Shown here piece after piece: positions 35,539-43,652 of a stretch of 64,000 bases of DNA; position 1 is the first letter of the stretch; each line of letters begins with the position of its first letter. Made by a program: the position numbers and the translations under genes. Origin of the DNA: Gilvibacter sediminis (GTDB lineage Bacteria > Bacteroidota > Bacteroidia > Flavobacteriales > Flavobacteriaceae); contig NZ_JAQQTE010000001.1 in assembly GCF_028561565.1 (NCBI RefSeq), positions 908,633-972,632 on the forward strand. Reading direction: 5' to 3'. The notes below the pieces were generated by a model. It saw only the letters and a list, made by a program, of their open reading frames with translations. It was not told the origin of the DNA and searched no databases.

Positions 35539-38500
35539 ATGTATTTAATATTTGACACGGAAACCACTGGTCTTCCCAAGCGATGGGATGCACCTGTAAG
35601 TGACTCTGATAACTGGCCTAGAGCCATACAGATCGCTTGGCAGTTGCATGATGCTATGGGAAATCTCATAGAGCAGAAAGACTATCTGATCAATCCAGAG
35701 GGTTTCAATATTCCTTTTGAAGCAGAGTCTATCCACGGAATTTCCACGGAGTTGGCTGCAACAGAAGGCGTGTCTTTAAACCAAGTACTTGAAGAGTTTA
35801 ATGACGTTTTGGCGCGCTCTCAATTTGTAGTGGGACAAAACGTCGGTTTTGACCTCAATATCATGGGGGCAGAATTCTACCGCAGATCGGTAGATACTTC
35901 GCTGCTTTCACTACCTGTATTAGACACCTGTACAGAAACCACAGCAGAACTGTGCAAAATACCGGGAGGTCGTGGAGGAAAATTCAAGCTTCCTACGCTT
36001 ACGGAACTTCACGAGCACCTCTTTGGTGATGGATTTGCCGAGGCACACAACGCCACCGCAGATGTTGAGGCTACCACGCGTTGCTTCTTGGAGTTATTGC
36101 GACAAGGAATTTACAGCACAACGGAGCTCAAGGCGCAGCCAGATTATATTGAAGAATTCAAAAAGGTCAATCAGGCTCCTATTCAGGTCATTGGGCTGCA
36201 ACACGTCAACCTCAAGGAAGCTTCTGCTAAGCTAAGAGGGCAGAAGCAAGAGGAACAGACCTCCATAAGCAAGGAGGAGCAAAATCAGAACATTTCTGCA
36301 CTCGCTGAGGTTCCCTTTGCGCATCTGCACAATCACAGTCAGTTTTCCGTACTGCAATCTACTGCGTCCATTCAAGATCTCGTGAATGCTGCGGCCAAGC
36401 ATGAGATGAATGCAGTTGCCTTAACGGATCGCGGGAATATGATGGGGGCTTTTCACTTTGTGAGCGCGGTAGAGAAGTTCAATAAATCCTTGGAGGAAGA
36501 TCAGCAGGATAAAAAGATCAAGCCTATTATTGGGTGTGAATTCTTTGTTTGTGAGGATCGACTGAACAAATCTCAAAAAGACAACGGCTACCAAGTGGTA
36601 TTCTTGGCCAAGAACAAAGCTGGATACCACAATCTTGCTAAAATGGCGAGTATTGCCTATACCGAAGGGTTTTACTACGTTCCGCGAATTGACAAGGCTG
36701 TGGTGCAACAGTACAAGGATGATCTCATCGTCCTTACGGGAAATCTCTACGGAGAAGTTCCCAACAAATTGCTCAACGTTGGTGAAAAGCAGGCAGAAGA
36801 AGCCCTGTTGTGGTGGAAGCAAGAGTTTCCGAATGATCTTTATGTAGAAGTGGTACGTCACGGGCAGGAAGATGAAGATCGTGTGAACCCCGATCTGATT
36901 GCTTTAGCGCGCAAACACGATTTACCGCTTGTAGCCTGTAACGACACCTATTATATTGATCAAGAAGATGCCAATGCACACGATATCCTTCTGTGTGTAA
37001 AGGACGGAGAAAAGCAAGCTACGCCTATAGGACGTGGTCGTGGTTATCGTTATGGTTTGCCCAATCAGGAGTACTTTTTCAAGGATGCTGAGGCCATGAA
37101 ATCCCTCTTTGCAGATCTGCCGGAGGCCATTGAGAATGTGGCGAAGATCGTAGACCAAATTGAAGCCTATACCTTGGCTCGGGAAGTATTGCTGCCTAAG
37201 TTTGATATCCCAGAGCAGTTTCAGGTTGCTGAAGATGAAACCGATGGAGGAAAACGCGGGGAGAACAAATATTTGAGACACCTCACTTATGAAGGTGCTA
37301 AAAGGCGCTACCAAGAGATCACTCCGGAAATTGAAGAGCGCTTGGATTTTGAGTTGGATGTAATTGCCAACACAGGGTATCCGGGTTACTTCTTGATTGT
37401 ACAAGACTTTATTGCTGAGGCGCGGAACATGGATGTTTCCGTAGGGCCTGGGCGTGGATCTGCAGCTGGATCTGCGGTTGCATATTGTCTCGGAATTACG
37501 AACATTGACCCTATTAAGTACGATCTGCTTTTTGAGCGTTTCTTGAATCCGGATCGTGTGAGTATGCCTGATATTGATATCGACTTTGATGATGAAGGTC
37601 GCGGGCGTGTGATGGACTATGTGATCGAGAAATACGGGGCCAATCAGGTGGCGCAGATCATTACCTACGGAACGATGGCTGCTAAATCATCCATCCGTGA
37701 TACGGCGCGTGTTTTGGACTTGCCCTTGGGTGATGCCGATAGAATCGCGAAGCTCATCCCAACGATGGGGAAACTCGGAAAGATCTTCAATATGGAGGCT
37801 TCCAAACTCAAAAAAAGCTTTAGGGCAGACGAGCTGCAAAAGGTCAACGAACTGCTCAACCTATCTGAGGGAGAAGATCTGGAAGCTCAAACGATCAATC
37901 AGGCAAGGATGCTTGAAGGTTCCCTGAGAAACACCGGAATTCACGCTTGCGGGGTGATCATTACCCCAGACGACATTACCAACTTTGTCCCTGTTGCCAC
38001 GGCCAAAGATTCTGAGTTGTATGTGACGCAGTTTGACAACGCAGTAGTTGAGAGTGCCGGTTTGCTTAAGATGGATTTCTTAGGACTCAAAACGCTAACC
38101 TTGATCAAGGACACTGTCAAGTTGGTGAAGATCAAGCACGGAGTGGAATTGGATCCAGACAGTTTTCCTTTGGATGATGAAAAGACCTATGAGTTGTTCC
38201 AACGCGGAGAAACAGTGGGGATCTTTCAGTATGAATCCGTAGGAATGCAAAAACACATGAAAGACCTCAAACCGACGGTCTTTGATGATTTGATTGCCAT
38301 GAATGCTCTATACAGACCAGGGCCTATGGAATACATCCCGAGTTTCATCCGCAGAAAACACGGGGAAGAAGAGATCAGTTACGACCTCCCAGACATGGAG
38401 GAGTATCTAAAAGAAACCTACGGGATCACGGTTTACCAAGAGCAGGTGATGTTGCTCTCTCAAAAGTTGGCAAACTTTACCAAGGGTGAGGCAGATGTCT

Positions 38501-39885
38501 TGCGTAAGGCCATGGGTAAAAAGCAAAAGGCCGTACTGGATAAAATGAAGCCCAAGTTCTTGGAACAGGCGGCAACCAATGGTCACGATAAGGAGATGTT
38601 GGAGAAAGTTTGGAAAGACTGGGAAGCCTTTGCGAGTTATGCCTTTAACAAATCGCACTCTACCTGTTATGCTTGGATCGCCTATCAGACCGCATATTTA
38701 AAAGCACATTATCCGGCAGAATATATGGCTGCGGTGCTTTCTAACAATATGAATGACATTAAGCAGGTGACCTTCTTTATGGAAGAGTGTCGCCGCATGG
38801 GCTTGCCTGTTTTGGGGCCAGATGTGAATGAATCCTTCTACAAATTCACCGTAAATGATGAAGGTGCTATTCGTTTTGGAATGGGAGCTATTAAAGGTGT
38901 TGGAGGAAATGCCGTAAAGACCATTGTTGAGCATCGACAAGACGGGAAATATAAGTCGGTCTTTGATCTTGCGAAACGCATTGACCTAAGAGCTGCCAAC
39001 AAAAAAGCATTTGAAAATCTAGCTCTGGCAGGAGGTTTTGACGGTTTTGATACCCACCGCGCTCAGTATTTTCATGAAGAGGGTGATGGCGTTACCTTTT
39101 TAGAAAAGGTGATCAAATACGCTCAAAAGTTCCAAGAAAATGAGAATTCTGCTCAAGTGAGTTTGTTTGGAGATTCTTCTGAGGTTCAAATTCCTGAACC
39201 TACCGTACCTCCCTGTGAGGAATGGGGGACCATGAAAAAACTCAAACAAGAGAAAGAAGTGGTTGGAATTTATATTTCAGGGCATCCTTTGGATGATTTT
39301 AAAACCGAACTCAAGACCTTTTGCAACAGCACCACACGAAATTTCAGTGATCTGGAGAGCTATGTCAATAAAGAATTGACCTTTGGAGGGGTGGTGAGTG
39401 ATGTGCAGCATCGTGTTTCTAAGAATGGAAAAGGCTGGGCATTGTTTACCGTTGAGGATTATGACGACGCTTTTGAGTTTAGAATCTTTGGAGAGGAATA
39501 CCTCAAATATCGTCATTTCTTGGTGCCTAACTCTTTTATCTATGCGCGTATATTTGTCAAAGAAGGCTGGGTGAATCGCGATACGGGTAAAAAGGGTGAT
39601 CCGCGTATGCAGTTCAACCAAATCCAAATGCTGCACGATGTCATGGATCAATACGCCAAGAAGTTGACCATTCAGCTTAAAATTGATGAATTGCAAGAGG
39701 AGCGTATCAGAACGCTCAAAGATCTGATGGTCTCACATCAAGGCGATCAGCAATTACATTTCATAGTCTATGAGATGAATGAAAAACTCAAACTTCAAAT
39801 GCCTTCGCGCAAGCAAAAGGTGAAAATATCTAATGAACTCTTAGAGGCTTTGGATGAAGCTTCCGTCTATTACAAGCTTAACTGA
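35539..39885 (+). CDS. dnaE: DNA polymerase III alpha subunit with fused proofreading exonuclease
   Basis: Replicative polymerase, 1448 residues, against 1160 in E. coli DnaE. The extra N-terminus (about 1-190) is a DEDDh 3'-5' exonuclease starting YLIFDTETTGLP, with HNATADVEAT near 170. A PHP domain follows (HLHNHSQFSVL at about 262). The polymerase core holds GPGRGSAAGS and the catalytic PDIDIDFDD near 677, then the finger/little-finger region, helix-hairpin-helix and an OB fold near 1277. This fusion puts proofreading in the same chain and is usual in this phylum. The stop overlaps the next ATG (TGATG). Confidence 0.97.
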   Translation: MYLIFDTETTGLPKRWDAPVSDSDNWPRAIQIAWQLHDAMGNLIEQKDYLINPEGFNIPFEAESIHGISTELAATEGVSLNQVLEEFNDVLARSQFVVGQNVGFDLNIMGAEFYRRSVDTSLLSLPVLDTCTETTAELCKIPGGRGGKFKLPTLTELHEHLFGDGFAEAHNATADVEATTRCFLELLRQGIYSTTELKAQPDYIEEFKKVNQAPIQVIGLQHVNLKEASAKLRGQKQEEQTSISKEEQNQNISALAEVPFAHLHNHSQFSVLQSTASIQDLVNAAAKHEMNAVALTDRGNMMGAFHFVSAVEKFNKSLEEDQQDKKIKPIIGCEFFVCEDRLNKSQKDNGYQVVFLAKNKAGYHNLAKMASIAYTEGFYYVPRIDKAVVQQYKDDLIVLTGNLYGEVPNKLLNVGEKQAEEALLWWKQEFPNDLYVEVVRHGQEDEDRVNPDLIALARKHDLPLVACNDTYYIDQEDANAHDILLCVKDGEKQATPIGRGRGYRYGLPNQEYFFKDAEAMKSLFADLPEAIENVAKIVDQIEAYTLAREVLLPKFDIPEQFQVAEDETDGGKRGENKYLRHLTYEGAKRRYQEITPEIEERLDFELDVIANTGYPGYFLIVQDFIAEARNMDVSVGPGRGSAAGSAVAYCLGITNIDPIKYDLLFERFLNPDRVSMPDIDIDFDDEGRGRVMDYVIEKYGANQVAQIITYGTMAAKSSIRDTARVLDLPLGDADRIAKLIPTMGKLGKIFNMEASKLKKSFRADELQKVNELLNLSEGEDLEAQTINQARMLEGSLRNTGIHACGVIITPDDITNFVPVATAKDSELYVTQFDNAVVESAGLLKMDFLGLKTLTLIKDTVKLVKIKHGVELDPDSFPLDDEKTYELFQRGETVGIFQYESVGMQKHMKDLKPTVFDDLIAMNALYRPGPMEYIPSFIRRKHGEEEISYDLPDMEEYLKETYGITVYQEQVMLLSQKLANFTKGEADVLRKAMGKKQKAVLDKMKPKFLEQAATNGHDKEMLEKVWKDWEAFASYAFNKSHSTCYAWIAYQTAYLKAHYPAEYMAAVLSNNMNDIKQVTFFMEECRRMGLPVLGPDVNESFYKFTVNDEGAIRFGMGAIKGVGGNAVKTIVEHRQDGKYKSVFDLAKRIDLRAANKKAFENLALAGGFDGFDTHRAQYFHEEGDGVTFLEKVIKYAQKFQENENSAQVSLFGDSSEVQIPEPTVPPCEEWGTMKKLKQEKEVVGIYISGHPLDDFKTELKTFCNSTTRNFSDLESYVNKELTFGGVVSDVQHRVSKNGKGWALFTVEDYDDAFEFRIFGEEYLKYRHFLVPNSFIYARIFVKEGWVNRDTGKKGDPRMQFNQIQMLHDVMDQYAKKLTIQLKIDELQEERIRTLKDLMVSHQGDQQLHFIVYEMNEKLKLQMPSRKQKVKISNELLEALDEASVYYKLN

Positions 39886-40259
39886 TGCCAGCACGTATTC
39901 CACACAAACAGACCGTTGCTGTTCTGCCTTCTGCAGATCTGGATCGGGATGTAAAGTGGTATTCAGAATACACTGGCTTTGCCAAACGCTTTGCCAATGA
40001 TGGTTATGTAGGATTGTATCGCGACGGAATGGAAATCCACTTGCAATGGCATGCGGATACTGCAGAAGATCCCGTAAACGGCGGTAGCGTGGTCAAGTTC
40101 TTTGTAGAAAGTATTGAAGGGGTATTTAAGGAGTACTTGGAGCGGGGAACCGTAAAGGCATCGGCACTTCATTTGAACAGTCCTTGGGGGACGCATGAAT
40201 TCGGCTTTTTTGACCTGAATAACAACGCGGTCTTCTTTGTGCAAGACTTAGATCCCTAG
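39885..40259 (+). CDS. Glyoxalase/bleomycin-resistance (VOC) family protein
   Basis: 124 residues, a single vicinal-oxygen-chelate domain. The order of strands with AVLPSADLDRDVKWYSEYTGF, the metal-ligand-like IHLQWH, and the closing WGTHEFGFFDLNNNAVFF is typical of bleomycin-resistance and glyoxalase-like small proteins. No reaction can be assigned. It starts on the last base of the dnaE stop, so it is probably made from the dnaE transcript. Confidence 0.82.
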   Translation: MPARIPHKQTVAVLPSADLDRDVKWYSEYTGFAKRFANDGYVGLYRDGMEIHLQWHADTAEDPVNGGSVVKFFVESIEGVFKEYLERGTVKASALHLNSPWGTHEFGFFDLNNNAVFFVQDLDP

Positions 40260-40342
40260 TGCCTTAAGTGTTTATAAGTTAACTCAATGCGCTGATAGGG
40301 TTTTCTAATGTATGCCCTGTAAGGTTCAGGATAAAAAAAGAC

Positions 40343-40350
40343 TACTTTTG
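40343..40350 (+). promoter_or_regulatory. -7 promoter element of trxA
   Basis: TACTTTTG fits TAnnTTTG and lies 23 bases before ATG 40374. No TTG at -33 spacing was seen. Confidence 0.5.
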
Positions 40351-40373
40351 TGTAACATAAAATTTAAAATACC

Positions 40374-40694
40374 ATGGCTTTAGAAATAACAGATGCAACC
40401 TTTGAAGAAACCGTTCTTAAGAGTGACAAACCAGTAATGGTTGACTTTTGGGCTGCTTGGTGCGGACCTTGTCGTATGGTAGGTCCTATCATTGATGAAC
40501 TGAGTACGGAATTCGAAGGAAAGGCCGTAGTTGGAAAAGTAGACGTAGATGCACACCAAGAGTTTGCTGCAAAGTACGGCGTACGTAACATCCCAACTGT
40601 TTTGGTTTTCCAAAATGGGGAGGTAGTAGGGCGCCAAGTTGGTGTAGCCCCTAAGAATGTTTATGCTGAGGCGATCGAGTCTTTGCTGAACTAA
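40374..40694 (+). CDS. trxA: Thioredoxin
   Basis: 106 residues, the classic thioredoxin length. Active-site WCGPC at residues 29-33 after VDFWAA, conserved cis-Pro in NIPTVLVFQNG, and the C-terminal helix. It reduces disulfides in cytoplasmic proteins such as ribonucleotide reductase. Monocistronic, with its own promoter element and terminator. Confidence 0.97.
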   Translation: MALEITDATFEETVLKSDKPVMVDFWAAWCGPCRMVGPIIDELSTEFEGKAVVGKVDVDAHQEFAAKYGVRNIPTVLVFQNGEVVGRQVGVAPKNVYAEAIESLLN

Positions 40695-40713
40695 TTTATA
40701 GAACTATTAACTT

Positions 40714-40746
40714 GAAAAGGTTGGCCTTATGGTCAACCTTTTTTAG
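40714..40746 (+). terminator. Intrinsic terminator after trxA
   Basis: AAAAGGTTGGCC (from 40714) pairs with GGTCAACCTTTT with one G-T position around TTAT, followed by T residues. It lies 20 bases after the stop. Confidence 0.9.
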
Positions 40747-40757
40747 TTTAGCCATAT

Positions 40758-41687
40758 ATGGACATTCAAAAGGAGATCAACGAGATATCGGGCTTTAAGA
40801 ATTTAGAGCTTTTGGCCGCTCAAGTGGTTGAGGGTTTTATCTCCGGATTACATAAAAGTCCATTTCACGGGTTCTCTGCGGAATTTGCCGAACACAAGAT
40901 CTACAACCCGGGAGAGTCCACAAAACACATCGATTGGAAGCTCTATGCAAAGACCGATAAGCTCTACACCAAGCGCTACGAAGAGGAAACGAATTTACGA
41001 TGCCATTTGATCGTCGACAATTCCAGTTCCATGCATTATCCGGAGCTCAAAGAGTACGCCATAGATTCTTTGAACAAAATCTCTTTTTCGGCACTGGCTG
41101 CTGCTGCGATCATGAATCTGCTCAAAAGACAGCGAGATGCTGTGGGTATGAGTATTTATTCAGACAGCTATGAGTACTACGCCAATGAGAAGGGGAGTGA
41201 GCGCCACCATCAGCAATTGTTGCATCAGCTCAATTCAGCTATAGTAAAGCCGGGCAGATCCAAACAAACCCAAACCTATACTTTTTTGCATCAGATCGCG
41301 GAGAAGATGAAACGCCGCTCCTTGGTATTCCTCTTTACCGATATGTTTCAAACAGAAGCTTCTCGGGACGCCTTGTTTGAGGCATTGCAGCATTTGAAAT
41401 ATAACAAACACGAGGTAGTGCTCTTTCATGTTTTTGATAAGGAGTTGGAATGGAATTTTGATTTCAACAATCGTCCCAAGCGTTTTGTGGATGTGGAAAC
41501 AGGAGATCATATTAATCTATATGCGGATTCAGTTCGTGATGATTATCAGGCAGCTATAACGGATTATTTTGAGGCCATTAAACTCAAATGTGGGCAGTAC
41601 AGAATCAAATATGTAGAAGCCGATGTCCGCAAGGCTTTTGACACTATTTTGACGACCTATTTGGTAGAGCGACAAAAGTTCGCTTAG
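40758..41687 (+). CDS. DUF58 domain protein (vWA-like)
   Basis: 309 residues. The DUF58 signature YNPGESTKHIDWKLYAKT lies at about residues 50-67, followed by a von Willebrand A-like fold with a MIDAS-type DNSSSM near 94 and LFTDMF near 195. DUF58 proteins usually sit beside MoxR-type AAA ATPases, but no such ATPase is next to this one. No membrane segment. Function unknown. Confidence 0.88.
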   Translation: MDIQKEINEISGFKNLELLAAQVVEGFISGLHKSPFHGFSAEFAEHKIYNPGESTKHIDWKLYAKTDKLYTKRYEEETNLRCHLIVDNSSSMHYPELKEYAIDSLNKISFSALAAAAIMNLLKRQRDAVGMSIYSDSYEYYANEKGSERHHQQLLHQLNSAIVKPGRSKQTQTYTFLHQIAEKMKRRSLVFLFTDMFQTEASRDALFEALQHLKYNKHEVVLFHVFDKELEWNFDFNNRPKRFVDVETGDHINLYADSVRDDYQAAITDYFEAIKLKCGQYRIKYVEADVRKAFDTILTTYLVERQKFA

Positions 41688-41710
41688 GCTTAAAATTTCT
41701 TAAATTTATA

Positions 41711-41741
41711 TTTGTCACATTGAAATGGAACTGTATATTTG
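41711..41741 (+). promoter_or_regulatory. Promoter of tRNA-Asp
   Basis: TTTG at 41711-41714, 19-base spacer, then TATATTTG at 41734-41741, a full match to the Bacteroidota TTTG-N19-TAnnTTTG pattern. Transcription would begin near 41746, about 100 bases before the tRNA. The leader holds GTTAGC/GCTAAC (41804-41819) and CCTTTTAAAAGG (41821-41832) palindromes that may guide processing. A second TATATTTG at 41707-41714 overlaps the -33 box. Confidence 0.7.
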
Positions 41742-41843
41742 CATTCGCTATTACAGCCTGGGGCGTTAAAACTCCAAAAAGTATGGTAACAATTTCTAGT
41801 AAAGTTAGCTGTCGCTAACGCCTTTTAAAAGGTTTAGAAAATT

Positions 41844-41917
41844 GGTCTGGTAGTTCAGTTGGTTAGAATACCTGCCTGTCACGCAGGGGGTCGCGGGTTC
41901 GAGTCCCGTCCAGACCG
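41844..41917 (+). tRNA. tRNA-Asp (anticodon GTC)
   Basis: 74 bases. The acceptor GGTCTGG (41844-41850) pairs with CCAGACC (41910-41916), discriminator G at 41917. D-arm TAGTTCAGTTGGTTAGAATA, anticodon stem CCTGC/GCAGG enclosing CTGTCAC with anticodon GTC, and T-arm with GGTTCGAGTCCC. CCA is not encoded. A single tRNA with its own promoter and a terminator ten bases later. Confidence 0.97.
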
Positions 41918-41926
41918 CAGAGAATT

Positions 41927-41959
41927 AAAACCCTTCACGATTAAGTGAAGGGTTTTTTT
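41927..41959 (+). terminator. Intrinsic terminator after tRNA-Asp
   Basis: AAAACCCTTCAC (41927-41938) pairs with GTGAAGGGTTTT (41945-41956), loop GATTAA, then more T. Long perfect stem, ten bases after the tRNA. Confidence 0.94.
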
Positions 41960-42007
41960 GTTTCCAAGCCCAAAAGCTTGCTTTTGAGGCATAGGAAACA
42001 AAAAAGA

Positions 42008-42420
42008 CCTCTCCTGCTGTAAGCAGGAGAAGGGTTTCATAATTCTTTGCAGGACCACCCCTGCGGCCCATTTTTGCGAAGCAAAAATGAATCCCGTCTA
42101 TTAATTAAAGTCGGCCTCTACAAGCTCGCTTTTGAAGTGCAGGAAATAAAAAACACTACTGCCGCAGGCAGTAAGGGTCCACTTTATTGCAGGACCACCC
42201 CTGCGGACGTTTTTTCACGAAGTGAAAAAACAATCCCGTCCTCGTCTTTATGAATCAATTTTTCACGATAGTGATGCGCTTTTTTGTTTTGATCGTGAGA
42301 ACTTGTTTTCCACGAAGAAAAACAAAACGGGGCGCTAACGGCCACAGGTCGTAAAATTGATTCGTTATTAGACTCCTTTCCCAGGATGTTTTTTGCATCG
42401 CAAAAAACAATCCCGCTCTT
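42008..42420. repeat. Degenerate direct-repeat array with conserved palindromes
   Basis: Two diverged units of about 135-140 bp share an identical 20-bp core (42047-42066 and 42187-42206) and the end AATCCCGTC (42090-42098, 42232-42240). Each holds three hairpins in the same order. Hairpin 1 is CTCCTGCT/AGCAGGAG in the first unit and TACTGCC/GGCAGTA in the second. Hairpin 2 is GCAGG/CCTGC in both. Hairpin 3 is CATTTTTGC/GCAAAAATG and GTTTTTTCAC/GTGAAAAAAC. A third, partial unit keeps only hairpin 3 (GTTTTTTGC/GCAAAAAAC, 42388-42408) and AATCCCGC. The stems differ in sequence but still pair. No gene in any frame is convincing here. The remaining sequence to 42530 shows only weak similarity to the units. 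Confidence 0.7.
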
Positions 42421-42532
42421 TTTGAGCAAAGCAATTGTCTCAACCATAAATAGAGACTCATTGAATATTATCCGCTCGAGGCCATTGTCCCAAAGAAAAA
42501 AAGAACCCCATATCAACAAATCCCGAACAGAG

Positions 42533-42564
42533 TTTGTTAGTTATCATAAGTGTATTTATATTTG
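42533..42564 (+). promoter_or_regulatory. Promoter of a candidate small RNA
   Basis: TTTG at 42533-42536, 20-base spacer, TATATTTG at 42557-42564. This fits TTTG-N19-21-TAnnTTTG in full. No coding start follows before the terminator at 42620-42648, so it appears to drive a short noncoding transcript. Confidence 0.65.
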
Positions 42565-42568
42565 CCGC

Positions 42569-42650
42569 GTTGTGTAAGGCCGGTAAAACGGTCGAAGTGG
42601 TCAAATTAGACCGATGAAGAGCTTATCCTTTTTGGATGGGCTTTTTTTGT
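42569..42650 (+). ncRNA. Candidate small RNA, about 80 nt
   Basis: Lies between a strong promoter match and an intrinsic terminator. Inside are GGCCG/CGGTC (42578-42582 with 42589-42593) and GGTC/GACC (42599-42602 with 42609-42612) stems. CGGTC could instead pair with GACCG at 42609-42613, giving two exclusive folds. No open reading frame of useful length. I do not recognise a known family; the Bacteroidota RNA motifs in Rfam (for example Flavo-1) would be the first comparison. Confidence 0.5.
42620..42648 (+). terminator. Intrinsic terminator of the candidate small RNA
   Basis: AGCTTATCC (42620-42628) pairs with GGATGGGCT (42634-42642) using two G-T wobbles, loop of five T, followed by a T-run. 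A near-identical hairpin ends cspA at 43301. Confidence 0.85.
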
Positions 42651-42755
42651 TTTCTTACGTTTTACATTTGTAGTGCGTTCAATTTATAGGAAGGGAAATG
42701 ACATTTTTCTACCGGTATTGACAATGCTTATTTTTTAATTAATAATTAATAACCA

Positions 42756-43066
42756 TTGTTTATAATAAAATAAGGTGTACCTTGCCGCTATTATTGGCGA
42801 TGTGCTATTATGCATCGCAACTTATTGAGGACAAGTTTTTAATGTTCCCAAGGATTTATTGACAAGCAGTATTTTCTTCTAGCCGCAAGTTTTCTTTCAC
42901 TAGTATTTAGTATCCTTTCTTTCTTCCTTTATCATTTATTACTACTCGTATGGTTTACTTTCTAAGTTTTTCTGACTTAGACGTTGCCGATAATCAATTA
43001 AACGCAATCAGTATGAAATTGATTCAAATTATTAAACAGGCATTCCTTGCCAAAACAACAAACAAC
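42756..43066 (+). promoter_or_regulatory. Promoter and long 5' leader of cspA
   Basis: TTG at 42756-42758, 19-base spacer, TACCTTGC at 42778-42785 (one mismatch to TAnnTTTG) places the transcript start near 42791, about 275 bases before ATG 43067. The leader opens with a GCGATG/CATCGC hairpin (42797-42802 with 42813-42818). Long structured leaders are the known temperature-sensing device of cold-shock mRNAs. TACATTTG at 42663-42670 is an alternative upstream promoter element. Confidence 0.5.
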
Positions 43067-43261
43067 ATGAAAAAAGGAACTGTAAAATTTTTTAACGAAA
43101 CTAAAGGGTTCGGATTTATCTCACCAGAAGACAATAATGAAGATTTATTCGTTCATATGAGTGGACTTATAGATAATATAAGAGAGAACGACAAGGTGCA
43201 ATTCGAGGTAGCTCAAGGCAGACAAGGCCTAAACGCCGTCAATGTTGCATTGGTAGAATAA
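43067..43261 (+). CDS. cspA: Cold-shock protein (CspA family)
   Basis: 64 residues from ATG 43067 (MKKGTVKFFNETKGFGFISPED). The frame is open 39 codons further upstream, but that part has no cold-shock similarity and lies in the leader. RNP1 is KGFGFI and RNP2 is LFVHMS, the nucleic-acid-binding strands of the OB fold. It acts as an RNA chaperone that melts structured mRNA. Followed by a terminator at 43301. Confidence 0.96.
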   Translation: MKKGTVKFFNETKGFGFISPEDNNEDLFVHMSGLIDNIRENDKVQFEVAQGRQGLNAVNVALVE

Positions 43262-43300
43262 TTACGACATTAGTCCAGCTTGTGCTGGAATACTTTGATA

Positions 43301-43328
43301 AGCCTATCCACTTGGATGGGCTTTTTTT
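43301..43328 (+). terminator. Intrinsic terminator after cspA
   Basis: AGCCTATCC (43301-43309) pairs with GGATGGGCT (43314-43322) around ACTT with G-T wobbles, followed by seven T. A smaller TCCAGC/GCTGGA hairpin (43273-43288) precedes it. Confidence 0.9.
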
Positions 43329-43652
43329 GTTTTTAGCACATAGATTTAGGCTGTGTAATTGTTGGCTATCCTTTAAAATCAGCATGTTTTCCCACACCTA
43401 ATGTGTTGAATTGACAATTGTTAGGGATATGTTAAAATTGAGATTCAAGAGTGTCTTAATTCCGCTTTTTAAGCTGATTTGTTCAGAATAAAGTATCTTT
43501 AACTAACTTAATTCATCCCCCCCCAACGCTTTCAATCCAATCCTGGTTGAAATCATTTGTTAAGTTATCCTTTGCGTTTTAGCCGCAAGGCAACTGTTTA
43601 TTCCCCGTTTGGTAGGGATGATTTAAGCTGCTTTAAACCAAACCAATGCGTT
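43329..43652. other. Intergenic region before the sigma-54 regulator
   Basis: About 320 AT-rich bases. I see no gene, no repeat of the palindromes found at 46756, and no GG-N10-GC element. TATCTTTA at 43494-43501 and the TATCCTTTG-like stretch near 43565 are weak promoter candidates for the regulator, so it is probably transcribed by the housekeeping sigma factor. A run of eight C lies near 43517. Confidence 0.4.

Noticed and set aside
42047-42240. CRISPR array
   Set aside because: Only two full copies, units of about 140 bp, no short uniform repeats or spacers, and no cas genes.
42184-42519. Minus-strand open frame of 111 residues within the repeat array
   Set aside because: It runs across the hairpin repeats, has no recognisable domain and mixes low-complexity stretches, so it is a by-product of the palindromes.
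42950-43066. 39-codon N-terminal extension of cspA
   Set aside because: It lies in the leader, lacks cold-shock similarity and would spoil the compact 64-residue fold.
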